Below are positions 1-8,662 of a stretch of DNA of 64,000 bases, one piece after another (the stretch's first letter is position 1; the number at the start of each line of letters is the position of its first letter). Below the pieces are notes generated by a model that had not been told where the DNA came from, did not search any database, and saw only the letters and a program-made list of their open reading frames with translations. The DNA is from Caulobacter sp. UNC358MFTsu5.1. GTDB taxonomy: Bacteria; Pseudomonadota; Alphaproteobacteria; Caulobacterales; Caulobacteraceae. Made by a program: the position numbers and the translations under genes. The stretch is from the NCBI RefSeq assembly GCF_000712075.1, contig NZ_JONW01000005.1, forward strand, positions 749,001 to 813,000, read 5' to 3'.

Positions 1-698
1 ACATCGACGTGACGGGGCTGAAGGCCGCCCTGGTCGCCATCGGGCCGGAGAACGGCGCGACCTTCCGGCTGGACGTGCGCGACCGCTCGGCCTGGTCCTC
101 GGTGCTGGCCGACTTCGCCAAGCTGACCGACGGGCGGCTGGACGTGCTGCTCAACAACGCCGGGGTCGCCAAGTTCGGGCCGTTCGACAGCCACGGGGAC
201 GCCGACATCGACCTGCAGCTGGACATCAACATCAAGGGGGTGGTCACCGGCGCCCGGTCGGCCCTGCCCTGGCTGAAGGCCACGCCGGGCTCGCGCCTGA
301 TCAACATCTCGTCCTGCGCGGGCCTGTACGGCTCGCCCGGCCTGGCAGTCTATTCGGCCACCAAGTTCGCGGTGCGCGGGCTGTCGGAAGCCCTGGACGT
401 GGAATGGAAGCCCCACGGCGTCGGGGTGGCCTGCGTGATGCCGTGGTTCGTCGACACGCCGATCCTCAACGCCGGCGCGCCAGGCAGCAACGCCAACATG
501 TCGGACGTGCTCAAGAGCGGCGGCCTGCCGGTCTATCCCGTGGAGGACGCCGCCGAGGTGATCTGGCGCGCCGTCCACGGGAAGGAACTGCATTACTTCG
601 TGGGCAAGCGGGCCAAGCAGATGCGCTTCGCCAGCAACCACATGCCCGGAGCGCTTAGGAAGCAGCTCCGGTCCCGGCCGATCCTCCAGCAGACTTGA
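1..698 (+). CDS. Short-chain dehydrogenase/reductase (5' end outside window)
   Basis: This is an NAD(P)-dependent oxidoreductase of the classical SDR family; the substrate cannot be told. The open frame enters from the left edge (codons in phase from base 3), so the N-terminal Rossmann glycine motif is missing and 231 residues are visible. The family motif LNNAGVA, the catalytic Ser in NISSCAG and the YSATK (YxxxK) active site are all present. The stop TGA at 696-698 overlaps the 3' end of the convergent wall hydrolase gene by 44 bp. The only in-window start codon (GTG at 9) falls inside the Rossmann fold and is not the real start. Confidence 0.85.
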   Translation, partial: IDVTGLKAALVAIGPENGATFRLDVRDRSAWSSVLADFAKLTDGRLDVLLNNAGVAKFGPFDSHGDADIDLQLDINIKGVVTGARSALPWLKATPGSRLINISSCAGLYGSPGLAVYSATKFAVRGLSEALDVEWKPHGVGVACVMPWFVDTPILNAGAPGSNANMSDVLKSGGLPVYPVEDAAEVIWRAVHGKELHYFVGKRAKQMRFASNHMPGALRKQLRSRPILQQT

Positions 699-1770
699 TC
701 GTCTCGCCGGAGGTCTTGGTCGGGTGCATGGCCGGGGCCGAGGCGGGCTCGGGGACCGGGCCCAGCGGGCCGCCCATGCCGCCGGCGGCGGCCGGCTTGT
801 CGGGCGAGGAGATCACCACGGCGCTGGCCAGCTGGATCGGCGCGGCCTTGCCGTCGGCGACCGAGGTGGTCGGCAGGCTGGCCAGGGTCACAGTCGGCAG
901 CTCGTCGGCCGTCGACGGCCGCGGCGTGCGGCTGAAGGCGTCCGGCGCGCCCGAGCGGCCGCCGAAGCGGTAGAACACGTGCATGCCCACCTGGGCGACG
1001 CGCAGCAGGCGCGGGCCCCAGCCCGGCGCGACGCCGGTGGTGTGGAAGTGGGTGGCGGCGCCGACCTCGCTCATCACCGCGCCCGACAGCGCGCGGGTGG
1101 CGACCTTCTGGGCGCGGGCCCAGGCGCCGCGATCGCGCGGGGCGCGCATCGAGCCGTCGCAGGCGAAGCTGAACTGGCAGCCGGTGTGGGTGTAGGCGCC
1201 CTGGAACACGACGCCGCAGATCGATTTCGGGAACGAAGGGTGGCGTACGCGGTTAAGTACGACTTGAGCCACGGCCGCCTGGCCGTTCGGGGTCTCGCCG
1301 CGGGCCTCGTAATAGACCGCTTCGGAAAGGCACTCGAGTTCACGCGAGCTTTCCAGGGCGTTGGTCAGGCGGAACGGGGCCACGGCCGGATTGAACGGGC
1401 CGCCGAAGCTGGCGCGCAGCATCAACGGCTGGCGATCCTGGTCCGATTGCTGGCGCTGTTCGAGACGCTCGACCAGCAGGGCCGATTGCCGGTCGCGCTG
1501 GGCGCCGCCGGCGACGGTGTAGGGATCATGGCGGCGGGCGATCGCGAGAGCGCCGGCGTCCATGCGAGACGCGGCCTGGTACAGCGCCGCGTCGGAGAAG
1601 TTCCCCTCGGCGCCGTCGGCCAGGCGAGATACGCGAGCGTGCTGACTGGCGGTCTGGGCCATGCCCCCCGCAAGGTAAACGCCGCCGAGCGCCACACCGG
1701 TGGCGGCTCCAACCAATACGGCGCCGATCAGCGCGCGCGCGTCTGCGCACGTCTGCGACTTGATAAACAA
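655..1770 (-). CDS. SleB/CwlJ-type cell wall hydrolase
   Basis: Probable peptidoglycan hydrolase of the Hydrolase_2 (SleB) family, anchored to the inner membrane and acting in the periplasm. An N-terminal hydrophobic segment (about residues 12-35 of the chosen start) precedes a linker. The catalytic domain carries the family signature CLSEAVYYEARGE, with the likely catalytic Glu, followed by VAQVVLNRVRHP and the Cys-containing CQFSFACDG. The C-terminal third is Pro/Ala-rich low complexity. The start is uncertain. A TTG at 1770 has AGGA eight bases upstream and is preferred; a TTG at 1812 would add 14 residues. The 3' end overlaps the convergent SDR gene. Confidence 0.8.
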   Translation of the reverse strand: MFIKSQTCADARALIGAVLVGAATGVALGGVYLAGGMAQTASQHARVSRLADGAEGNFSDAALYQAASRMDAGALAIARRHDPYTVAGGAQRDRQSALLVERLEQRQQSDQDRQPLMLRASFGGPFNPAVAPFRLTNALESSRELECLSEAVYYEARGETPNGQAAVAQVVLNRVRHPSFPKSICGVVFQGAYTHTGCQFSFACDGSMRAPRDRGAWARAQKVATRALSGAVMSEVGAATHFHTTGVAPGWGPRLLRVAQVGMHVFYRFGGRSGAPDAFSRTPRPSTADELPTVTLASLPTTSVADGKAAPIQLASAVVISSPDKPAAAGGMGGPLGPVPEPASAPAMHPTKTSGETIKSAGGSAGTGAAS

Positions 1771-2157
1771 AACTCGTGTCCTGCGCGGCGAGGGCGGTCC
1801 GCCCCCCGACAAAAACGCCCTCGGAAAACCCGGAAAAATACTGTCGGGCAGTCCTGAAAGCGGAGGCTCGGCCGGTTCACGATGGTGGCCGAAGTCCTAC
1901 TTATGGACCGCCTTATGACGCATCCGTGACCGACTCGCAAGCGCACGCGGCGCCACGGCTTGAATTTTGGGCGACCGCGCGTCAGACACAATGGTTAATG
2001 CTTTGATTACAAGGAAAAAACGCGACAGTCCCGAGAATCGGCGCGGAGGCGAATATTCGCGTGTCGCGACAGACTTCCACCCCCTCGCTCTCAAAGGAAC
2101 CCCAGTGGCGCGACGCCGTTACTCTAGCGGGAAGGTGTAATTGTCTCGGAGGACATA
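1771..2157. other. Divergent intergenic region
   Basis: This gap of about 390 bp separates the divergent wall hydrolase and small lipoprotein genes. It holds two perfect palindromes, GCGAATATTCGC at 2049-2060 and TGTCGCGACA at 2062-2071, about 90 bp upstream of the lipoprotein start, which could be operator sites. A TTAA-N7-ATTA arrangement begins near 1994 and resembles a weak CtrA box, and a GANTC site (GACTC) lies near 1931. No open frame here looks coding. Confidence 0.4.
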
Positions 2158-2337
2158 ATGTCTGCTCTACGCTGGGTTCCGCTGTGGGTTGCGGCGGCGT
2201 TAACCCTGACGGCCTGCGGCCACAACATGGAGCAGAGGGCGGCCACCGGGGCGATCGCCGGCGCGGTCGTCGCCGGGCCCGTGGGCGCCGCCGTGGGGGC
2301 CGGCGCCGGGGCCGTGGTCGACAAGGTCTCGAAGTAG
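2158..2337 (+). CDS. Small glycine-zipper lipoprotein (59 aa)
   Basis: A 59-residue protein. Residues 1-20 form a lipoprotein signal ending in the lipobox LTAC, so the Cys should be lipidated. The mature part is short and almost entirely a Gly/Ala-rich zipper (AGAVVAGPVGAAVGAGAGAV), resembling the glycine-zipper segment of SlyB/OsmB-type envelope lipoproteins. The start ATG at 2158 has a clear GGAGG five bases upstream. Probably an outer-membrane-associated small lipoprotein; its role is not known. Two palindromes lie upstream and could control it. Confidence 0.75.
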   Translation: MSALRWVPLWVAAALTLTACGHNMEQRAATGAIAGAVVAGPVGAAVGAGAGAVVDKVSK

Positions 2338-2358
2338 GGAAATCCCCTAGACGACCAC

Positions 2359-3381
2359 CTAGGCGACGGCCGAGACCGAGGGCCGATCACCCCTGAACAG
2401 ACGCCACAGCTCGACCGCGATCTTAACCGTAAGCACCACCATCATCACCGTGGCGGTGAGGTGCAGACTGAGGTCCAGCGCGGTCTGCAGGCCCGCGATC
2501 GCGTCGGTGTGCGGCTCGACGCCGTCCAGGGGCGCGACCACGACGATGCGTCCCACCCGCCACAGCACGGCCGCCAACGCCAGGCCGGCCAGGCCGCACA
2601 CGACCTCCAGCGCCGCCCGGATCCGCACCCAGCCGGGACGCAGCAGGCCGATCAGGCTGGAGACCAGCTGCACGCCCGCCCAGGCCAGCAGCGGCCAGTA
2701 CAGCGTCGCCCAGATCGAGGCCGGCTGCAGGACCATGTCGCTGTCCGTTACGCGGTTGGACCACGGCGCGGGGACGACGCCCGTCCACCACAGCACGAAC
2801 AGCGTGGTGAGGATCACCTCCAGCAGGGCCTCGAAGCGCCGGCGGTTCGGCCCCTTGCGCCCGAAGCCCTTCCCGGTCGCCCCCAGGGCGTCCAGGCGCG
2901 GCAGGTCGGCGACCTTCCAGTTCGTCAGGCCGTCCAGCGGGATCCAGCCGCGCTCGATCGCGAAGCCCAGCACCGTGGCGACGCCGATCATCGTGAAGGC
3001 GGCCGAGATGAAGCTGGACAGGAACTGGGCGAAGACGCCGGGCGCCTGTCCGGGCGCGGTGATCACCGTGATCACCGCGGGGATCGCCGAGACCACCGCC
3101 GCCACGACCAGCAGCGCCTTCACCCCGAACATGTAGAACGGATAGATCTCGGGCCCGATCAGGGCGCGGGTGGTCCCGAACCGCCCCGCCACAGCGATCG
3201 GATGGCCGAACGCCTTGAGCAGGGCTTCGCGCTCGGCGGCGGTCAGCGGCCGCCCCAGCTCGGCCTCCTTCTCCTCCATTCGGTTGAGCAGGGTGTCGCG
3301 CAGCTCGGCGACGATGTCCTCACGCTGGTCCTTGGGCAGCAGGGCCGCGACGGCGGCCAGATAGCGATCGAGCAGGTCCAT
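2359..3381 (-). CDS. HAAS-domain integral membrane protein, PadR partner
   Basis: A 340-residue membrane protein. The N-terminal ~75 residues match the HAAS signalling-domain type (a DLLDRYLAAVAALLP start, a charged helix and an AFGHPIAVAGRFG end). About six predicted transmembrane segments follow, near residues 79-107, 122-147, 187-205, 227-250, 258-275 and 305-328. The start ATG has AAGGAGG just upstream. It lies 17 bp downstream of a PadR regulator on the same strand, a widespread arrangement in which PadR controls the membrane protein. The molecular function of the pair is not known. Confidence 0.8.
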   Translation of the reverse strand: MDLLDRYLAAVAALLPKDQREDIVAELRDTLLNRMEEKEAELGRPLTAAEREALLKAFGHPIAVAGRFGTTRALIGPEIYPFYMFGVKALLVVAAVVSAIPAVITVITAPGQAPGVFAQFLSSFISAAFTMIGVATVLGFAIERGWIPLDGLTNWKVADLPRLDALGATGKGFGRKGPNRRRFEALLEVILTTLFVLWWTGVVPAPWSNRVTDSDMVLQPASIWATLYWPLLAWAGVQLVSSLIGLLRPGWVRIRAALEVVCGLAGLALAAVLWRVGRIVVVAPLDGVEPHTDAIAGLQTALDLSLHLTATVMMVVLTVKIAVELWRLFRGDRPSVSAVA

Positions 3382-3397
3382 GTCCTGGCCTCCTTCG

Positions 3398-3727
3398 TCA
3401 GATCAGGTTTTGCAGGGTGTCGTTCATCGCCCGCCACTCGGCGGACAGGCGGGCCAGCACGGCCTCGCCCTCGGACGACAGGCGGTAGAAGCGCTTCTTG
3501 CGCTTGTCTTCCTCGCGCCACTCGCTGGTCAGCAGGCCCTGGCTCTCGAGCCGGCGCAGCATCGGATAGAGGGCGCCTTCGTCGATCTCCAGACCCACCT
3601 CGGCCAGGGCCTGGCGCAGGCTGTAGCCGTAGCGCTCGACCTTCAGCTGCGCCAGCACGGCCAGGATCAGCGTCCCGCGCCGCAACTCCTGGCGCAGGGT
3701 TTCGAAGATGTCGGCGTCTTGCGGCAT
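3398..3727 (-). CDS. PadR family transcriptional regulator
   Basis: A 109-residue DNA-binding regulator of the small PadR subfamily. The winged-helix segment includes the family signature GYSLRQALAE ... DEGALYPMLRRLESQGLL, with a short C-terminal helix for dimerisation. The ATG at 3727 is preferred; an upstream in-frame codon would extend translation through the palindromic operator region. The gene is first in a two-gene unit with the HAAS membrane protein. Inverted repeats directly in front of the start suggest autorepression. Confidence 0.9.
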   Translation of the reverse strand: MPQDADIFETLRQELRRGTLILAVLAQLKVERYGYSLRQALAEVGLEIDEGALYPMLRRLESQGLLTSEWREEDKRKKRFYRLSSEGEAVLARLSAEWRAMNDTLQNLI

Positions 3728-3729
3728 GG

Positions 3730-3786
3730 TGTACGTCACATGGTGTGCGTCACTTGGTGTGTGACGTACACTGTGTGCCACACAGT
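3730..3786. promoter_or_regulatory. Palindromic operator region upstream of padR
   Basis: Two perfect inverted repeats lie immediately upstream of the padR start. TGTACGTCACA at 3730-3740 pairs with TGTGACGTACA at 3760-3770. ACTGTGTG-C-CACACAGT spans 3770-3786. A degenerate GTGTGCGTCAC copy lies between them at 3744-3753. PadR proteins bind dyads of this size and usually repress their own operon, so these are good candidate operators. No experimental site is known to me for this gene. Confidence 0.6.
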
Positions 3787-3841
3787 TAAATGGCGAGTCA
3801 AGTCGGGCGAACGACGGTCCCCCGCGCACCGGCGGAAACCT

Positions 3842-4954
3842 CTAAGGTTTAGCTTGCCGCTCCAGCACGGCGGCGCGCGCCTCGGTCTGCTTCAGCAGGC
3901 ACCGGGTGACCTCGAGATTGCCCTGCAGCCCGACGCGGACGTCGGGACCGACGTCGAGGACGGCGTTGCACTGGGCGTCGCGCGTCTTGATCCACGCCCG
4001 CTGGGCGTTGCGCAGCGCCGTCCGCCCGGGCTCCGGCTGGGCCAGGGCGGCCTGGTAGGCCCGGTTGAGGCGGGCGTCCTGCGCGTCGAGCAGCTCGCTG
4101 ATGCACTCCAGGACCTCATAGGTCTCGCCGTCGCAGCGGGCGGCCTCCTGGACGGCCGTGACCGGCGCGGGCTTGTGCGCCGGGTAGCGGTCCAGTTCGT
4201 CCGCCCGTTCCCCGGTTCGGTAGTAGTAGCAGGCGTTCATCCGGACGTAGGTGCGGTTGTCGTAGTTGGCGGCGTCGGAAGGTTCGAGATAGTCGACGCA
4301 GTCGAGGTCCCGCCAGTCGATCCAGGCGCGCTGGGCCTTGCGCAAGGCCTGCTTCCGCACCGGCGTGTCCAGCCGGCCGAGGGCGGCCTTGTAGACGGCG
4401 TTCAGGCGGTCGTCCTCCTTGTCCGCCAGGTTGCTGAGGCATTCCCGCGCCCCGCTGACGTCGTCCCCGTCGATCCGATCGACGCACTTGGCCGCTTTGC
4501 GCACCCGGGCCTCGCCGTCGCCCTCCGCGCCGACGGGCTTGAAGACCTCGGTGCGGGGACGGCGATCGTGGTCCAGCTCGTCGGCCCGCTGCCGCGTCCG
4601 TGCGTAAGCGCAGGTCGCCGCCCGCACGGGGCCCTGCGTCTCCATGCCGGCCTGGCCGATATAAGAGGCGCAGTCGGCGTCGCGGAAGGCGACCCAGGCC
4701 GTCTGCATCTGCTCCAGGTCCAGGCGCTGCATGTCGTTCATGCTGGTCATGGTCGCGTCGTACGCCCTGACGAGACGCGCCTCTTCCTGGGCGGCCAAGG
4801 CGCGGATACAGGCGGCGATCCGGCTGGCGTCGCCACCGCCGTCGGCCGTACACCGCTCCACCGGCGTGACCGCGCCCACGGGCTTGGCGGCCAGGACCGT
4901 GGTGGGCGCGCTGGCCAGCAACAGCACGGCGGCGAGGGCGACAGACCGGATCAT
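3842..4954 (-). CDS. Secreted protein with three LprI/DUF1311 repeats
   Basis: A 370-residue exported protein. The signal peptide (MIRSVALAAVLLLASAP... ending near VLAA) is followed by three tandem copies of the lysozyme-inhibitor LprI-like (DUF1311) module, at about residues 33-135, 150-255 and 262-365. Each module has paired cysteines, an AxxRLNxxYxAAL-like helix and an xxxQRAWxxxRDxxC signature (AWVAFRDADC, AWIDWRDLDC, AWIKTRDAQC). Single-domain relatives inhibit lysozyme or act in the periplasm; the role of a triple copy is unknown. ATG at 4954 with GGAG six bases upstream is preferred over a GTG four codons earlier. Confidence 0.8.
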   Translation of the reverse strand: MIRSVALAAVLLLASAPTTVLAAKPVGAVTPVERCTADGGGDASRIAACIRALAAQEEARLVRAYDATMTSMNDMQRLDLEQMQTAWVAFRDADCASYIGQAGMETQGPVRAATCAYARTRQRADELDHDRRPRTEVFKPVGAEGDGEARVRKAAKCVDRIDGDDVSGARECLSNLADKEDDRLNAVYKAALGRLDTPVRKQALRKAQRAWIDWRDLDCVDYLEPSDAANYDNRTYVRMNACYYYRTGERADELDRYPAHKPAPVTAVQEAARCDGETYEVLECISELLDAQDARLNRAYQAALAQPEPGRTALRNAQRAWIKTRDAQCNAVLDVGPDVRVGLQGNLEVTRCLLKQTEARAAVLERQAKP

Positions 4955-5042
4955 CACAAGCTCCACCAGGGGTGGCGCAAAGCTAGACCGTATTTCGCGG
5001 AAGGCCAGAGAACGCGTTACCCAAAACGAGCCGCGTCGCCGC

Positions 5043-6656
5043 CTAGGCCGACGGCGTCAGCCGCCGCAGCCTCGGAACGGCGGGCGCGTCCAGGTCGCCC
5101 TCGGCCACCGGGACCGTGATCTCGACGGTGAAGCGGCTGCCCTCTCCCAAAGCGCTCTCGACCCGGATGTCGCCCGCCATCAGGGTCACGATCTGCCGGC
5201 TGATGCTGAGGCCCAGGCCCGTGCCGTCCTTGCGGTCGACCGCCTCGCCCGCCTGTTCGAACGGGCGGAAGATGCTCTCCAACTGGTCATGCGGGATGCC
5301 GACACCGGTGTCTTCGACGACGAAAGCCAGGCGCGCGGTTTCGGCGTCGCCGCCCAGGGCCAGGACTCGCAGGTCGATCCGGCCGCCGGGCGTGAACTTG
5401 ACCGCGTTGCCGACCAGGTTGATCAGCACCTGGCGCACCCGCTTCTCGTCGGCGTCGACCAGTCGGGGGACGCCGGGCGCGATCTCGACGGCGAAGTCCA
5501 GGCCCTTCTCCTCGGCCGGCAGGCGGAACATCTCGCCCACCCCTTCCACGCAGGCGTGCAGGTCGAAGGGCGCGGCCAGCAGGTCGAACGTCCCGGCCTC
5601 GATCTTGGCCACGTCCAGGATGTCGCTGATCACCGCCAGCAGGTGCTCGCCGCTGGCCTGGACGGTCTTGACCGCCGCGCGCTGCTTGGCGTTCAGCTCG
5701 GTGCGGCCCAGCCAGTAGGTGTAGCCGATGATGGCGTTCAGCGGCGTGCGCAGCTCGTGGCTCATATTGCCCAGGAAGCGCGACTTGGCGTTGCTGGCCG
5801 CCTCGGCTTCGGCGTGGGCGTCGGCCAGCAGTTGGGTCCGCCGCAGATGCTGCCGCTGCCGCGCCTCGTAGTCGTGGCGCACGTGCAGGAAGCGGTAGAC
5901 CAGGAACCCGGCCGAGCCCACCAGCCAGACGCCCAGGATGATCAGGTAGAACTGCTCGGTCGACAGGTAGGCGCCCTGGAAGGTGATGTCCTCGACCGTC
6001 ACCGCCAGCTTGTCGCCCGCCCTGGCGCCGCTGGTGGCGATGGCCACGGACTGGACCAGCTTGAAGTCCGGCGCGGCCTGGGCCGCGGTCAGGCCGTGAC
6101 TGGCCAGCCACCAGTCCTCGGCCGCCAGCCGGCTGAGCGGCACGCGGACCACGTTATGGCCCTGGACCACCGGGATGTCGGTCGCCAGGTGCATCGGCTC
6201 GCCCTTGAGCTTGTCGCGCACGGCGCGGCCCGGCTCGGGCTTGACGATCAGCCTCAGGCGGTCGGCGGGGCCCTGGTAGGAAAAGCGCAGGGTGGCCGTC
6301 TGCAGGTGCGAGAAGTCGAGCCCGCCGCCCACGCGCGCCAGGTCCAGGCCGTAGCCGCAATAGGGATAGGCCGTCCCCTGGCGGATCTCACACGACCACG
6401 ACAGCGGCCGGGCCGGATCGACCGAGACGGTGGACCCGCCGCCGCTCTCGGCGTCGGAATAGCCGTAGCCGGCGAACCGGCCCGATTGCGGCGACAGGAC
6501 CAGCGTCTGGTTGGTGATGGCGCTCTTGCCCAGCACCGCGGCGAACGACACGGCCACCAGCAGGAAGACCGCCGCCTCCAGCCGCAGATTGGCGTAGCCC
6601 AGCCACGGCTTGCGGGCCTGGCCGGCCGCCGGCGCGAGATCCGTTGGTTCCTGCAC
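5043..6656 (-). CDS. Membrane sensor histidine kinase
   Basis: A sensor kinase of about 537 residues. TM1 is near residues 25-45. A periplasmic sensor of about 190 residues contains a Cys pair (SWSC...YPYC) and beta-rich segments, and TM2 is near 235-255. HisKA follows with the H-box NMSHELRTPLNAIIGY (His about residue 300), then an HATPase with N box (INLVGNAVKF), DTGVGI and GTGLGLSISR. There is no receiver domain and no adjacent response regulator, so it is an orphan kinase. A GTG at 6656 with GGGGGAG upstream is preferred; an ATG 13 codons upstream lacks a ribosome binding site. The signal sensed is unknown. Confidence 0.85.
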   Translation of the reverse strand: MQEPTDLAPAAGQARKPWLGYANLRLEAAVFLLVAVSFAAVLGKSAITNQTLVLSPQSGRFAGYGYSDAESGGGSTVSVDPARPLSWSCEIRQGTAYPYCGYGLDLARVGGGLDFSHLQTATLRFSYQGPADRLRLIVKPEPGRAVRDKLKGEPMHLATDIPVVQGHNVVRVPLSRLAAEDWWLASHGLTAAQAAPDFKLVQSVAIATSGARAGDKLAVTVEDITFQGAYLSTEQFYLIILGVWLVGSAGFLVYRFLHVRHDYEARQRQHLRRTQLLADAHAEAEAASNAKSRFLGNMSHELRTPLNAIIGYTYWLGRTELNAKQRAAVKTVQASGEHLLAVISDILDVAKIEAGTFDLLAAPFDLHACVEGVGEMFRLPAEEKGLDFAVEIAPGVPRLVDADEKRVRQVLINLVGNAVKFTPGGRIDLRVLALGGDAETARLAFVVEDTGVGIPHDQLESIFRPFEQAGEAVDRKDGTGLGLSISRQIVTLMAGDIRVESALGEGSRFTVEITVPVAEGDLDAPAVPRLRRLTPSA

Positions 6657-6777
6657 GACGCTCCCCCGGGCTTCCCGCCCCGAACAGGGAAGCACTCAAA
6701 CTCCACCGTAGGATTAATCCCAGCAAAGTTTCCTCAAGGTTTATCGCCGGACGGATGCGACGTTTTGGCGTCGCCCC

Positions 6778-8586
6778 CTAGGTCTTCCGCATGGGCGCGA
6801 AATAGGCCTTCCGCTCGCCCTCGGCCTGGGAGGCCGAGGCGTGGATGCGCAACAGGTCCTTGCGGGCCAGCAGGCCCACCAGCCGGCCGCTGGTCGGGTC
6901 GGTTACGGGGATGCGGCCCTGGCCGGTGGCCAGCATCACGTCCACCGCCCGGGCGACCACGTCGTCGGGATGGGCGACGGGCAGGGCCGCGTCCGAGATC
7001 CGCTCGGCCACGGTCTGGGCTTCCAGGCCGCCCTCCACCCGCCAGGCCAGGGCGTCGGCCCGCGAGGCCAGGCCCACCAGCCGGCCCGAGGCGTCCACCA
7101 CCGGATAGAGCTGGTGGCGGCCGGCCTGCAGCACCTCGACGGCCGCCGGGATCGGCAGGTTGGCGGGCAGGGTGTCGACCGCCTGGACCATCACGTCGGC
7201 CACCCGGACCAGTTCGTAGGGATCGACGCCGTACTCGCGGGTGATGTGGCGACCGCGGCGGGCGATCTTCTCGGTCAGGATCGAGCGCTTGAGCAGCAGC
7301 ACCGTGGTGGCGTAGGCGGCGGCCGAGGCCGCCAGCAGCGGGGCCAGCATCCGCCAGTCGCCGGTCAGCTCGACCGCGAAGATCACCGCCGTCAGGGGCG
7401 AGCGCATGGTCCCGCCCAACATGGCCGCCATGCCCAGCAGGGCCCAGAAGCCGGGGTCGCCCGGCAGCACCTGGCCGACCAGCCAGCCCATCGCCCCGCC
7501 CAGGATCAGCAGCGGCGCCAGCACCCCGCCCGAGGTCCCCGACGACAGGGCGACCAGCCAGATCGCCGCCTTGACCGCCAGCAGCACCAGCACCGCCTGG
7601 ACCACCAGGTGTCCGGTCAGCAGGTCGCGGATGACGTCGTAACCCACGCCCAGGGCGCGGGGCTCGATCAGCCCGCCCAGGCCCACGCCCAGCCCGCCCA
7701 GGGCCGGCCACCACATCCAGTGGATCGGCAGGCGCTCGAAGGCGTCCTCCAGGCCGTAGAGCAGCTTGGTCAGCAGGCCCGACTGCAGGCCGGCCAGCAC
7801 GCCCAGGCCGGCGCACAGGCCAAGACCCCACCAGGGCAGCAGCGGATCGGCGTCGAACGGAAACAGCGGCCCCGTCCCGAACAGCAGCGGCCGCCAGGCG
7901 GTGGCCGCCACCGCCGCGACGGCGACGGGGATGAAGCTGCGCGGCCGCCATTCGAACAGCAGGAGCTCGACCGCCAGCAGCACGGCGGCCACCGGCGTGC
8001 CGAAGATCGCGGTCATGCCCGCCGCCGCCCCGGCCACCAGCAGGGTTTTCCGCTCGGCCGCGCTGAGGTGGAAGAACTGGGCGAACAGCGAGCCGATCGC
8101 CCCGCCGGTCATGATGATCGGCCCCTCGGCCCCGAACGGCCCGCCCGTGCCGATCGAGATCGCCGACGAGATCGGCTTGAGCACCGCCACCTTGGGCGAC
8201 ATCCGGCTGCCGCCGATCAGGATCGCCTCGATGGCCTCCGGGATGCCGTGGCCGCGGATCTTCTCCGAGCCGAACCGCGCCATCAACCCGATGACCAGCC
8301 CGCCCAGCACCGGGGCGGCCACCATCCAGGCCGAAGGCGTCAGCGTGTCCAGCGAGCGGGAGACGACGTCCAGGCGTCCGAACCAGACCAGGTTGGTGGT
8401 CAGGGTGATCAGGCGGATCAGCACCCAGGCCGCGCCCGCCCCGCCGCTTCCCACCACCAGGGCCATGGCCGCCAGCATCAGCAGGCGGCGATCGGCGGTG
8501 AAATCGCCCAGGGCCCGGCGCGGGGCGGGCGAAGCGCCGGGAGGGGCGCCGGAAGCGGCGTCGGATTTGGCGTTGGCGGCTTTCAT
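6778..8586 (-). CDS. ClC-family anion channel/transporter with CBS pair
   Basis: A 602-residue ClC protein for anion conduction or proton-coupled exchange in the inner membrane. The ClC motifs are present but varied: GHGIPEAIEA in place of the usual GSGIPE, GPFGAEGPI containing the gating Glu in place of GREGP, and SGTSGGVLAP for the third motif. The C-terminal ~130 residues form two CBS domains, the usual nucleotide-sensing module. The selectivity-motif change makes the preferred anion uncertain. The gene is divergent from a MarR-HPP pair, and a 17-bp palindrome lies 38 bp upstream of its start. Confidence 0.9.
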   Translation of the reverse strand: MKAANAKSDAASGAPPGASPAPRRALGDFTADRRLLMLAAMALVVGSGGAGAAWVLIRLITLTTNLVWFGRLDVVSRSLDTLTPSAWMVAAPVLGGLVIGLMARFGSEKIRGHGIPEAIEAILIGGSRMSPKVAVLKPISSAISIGTGGPFGAEGPIIMTGGAIGSLFAQFFHLSAAERKTLLVAGAAAGMTAIFGTPVAAVLLAVELLLFEWRPRSFIPVAVAAVAATAWRPLLFGTGPLFPFDADPLLPWWGLGLCAGLGVLAGLQSGLLTKLLYGLEDAFERLPIHWMWWPALGGLGVGLGGLIEPRALGVGYDVIRDLLTGHLVVQAVLVLLAVKAAIWLVALSSGTSGGVLAPLLILGGAMGWLVGQVLPGDPGFWALLGMAAMLGGTMRSPLTAVIFAVELTGDWRMLAPLLAASAAAYATTVLLLKRSILTEKIARRGRHITREYGVDPYELVRVADVMVQAVDTLPANLPIPAAVEVLQAGRHQLYPVVDASGRLVGLASRADALAWRVEGGLEAQTVAERISDAALPVAHPDDVVARAVDVMLATGQGRIPVTDPTSGRLVGLLARKDLLRIHASASQAEGERKAYFAPMRKT

Positions 8587-8623
8587 GCTTTCCTCTAGGT
8601 CGGCCCCTTGTAGAAGGGCCAGT

Positions 8624-8640
8624 ATGTCGTATTACGACAT
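8624..8640. promoter_or_regulatory. 17-bp perfect palindrome between ClC and marR genes
   Basis: ATGTCGTATTACGACAT is a perfect dyad with 8-bp arms around one base, placed between the divergent ClC and MarR genes. The size, AT-rich centre and position fit a MarR-family operator controlling both directions. An ATG inside the dyad is in frame with marR but is probably not the start, since a ribosome binding site lies downstream of it. Confidence 0.6.
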
Positions 8641-8662
8641 TTTCCAAGGGGAGAACGAACGG

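Noticed and set aside
4731..7244. An 837-codon open frame on the plus strand opposite the histidine kinase
   Set aside because: It is antisense to a kinase with complete H, N and G boxes. The translation is low complexity with no recognisable domain.
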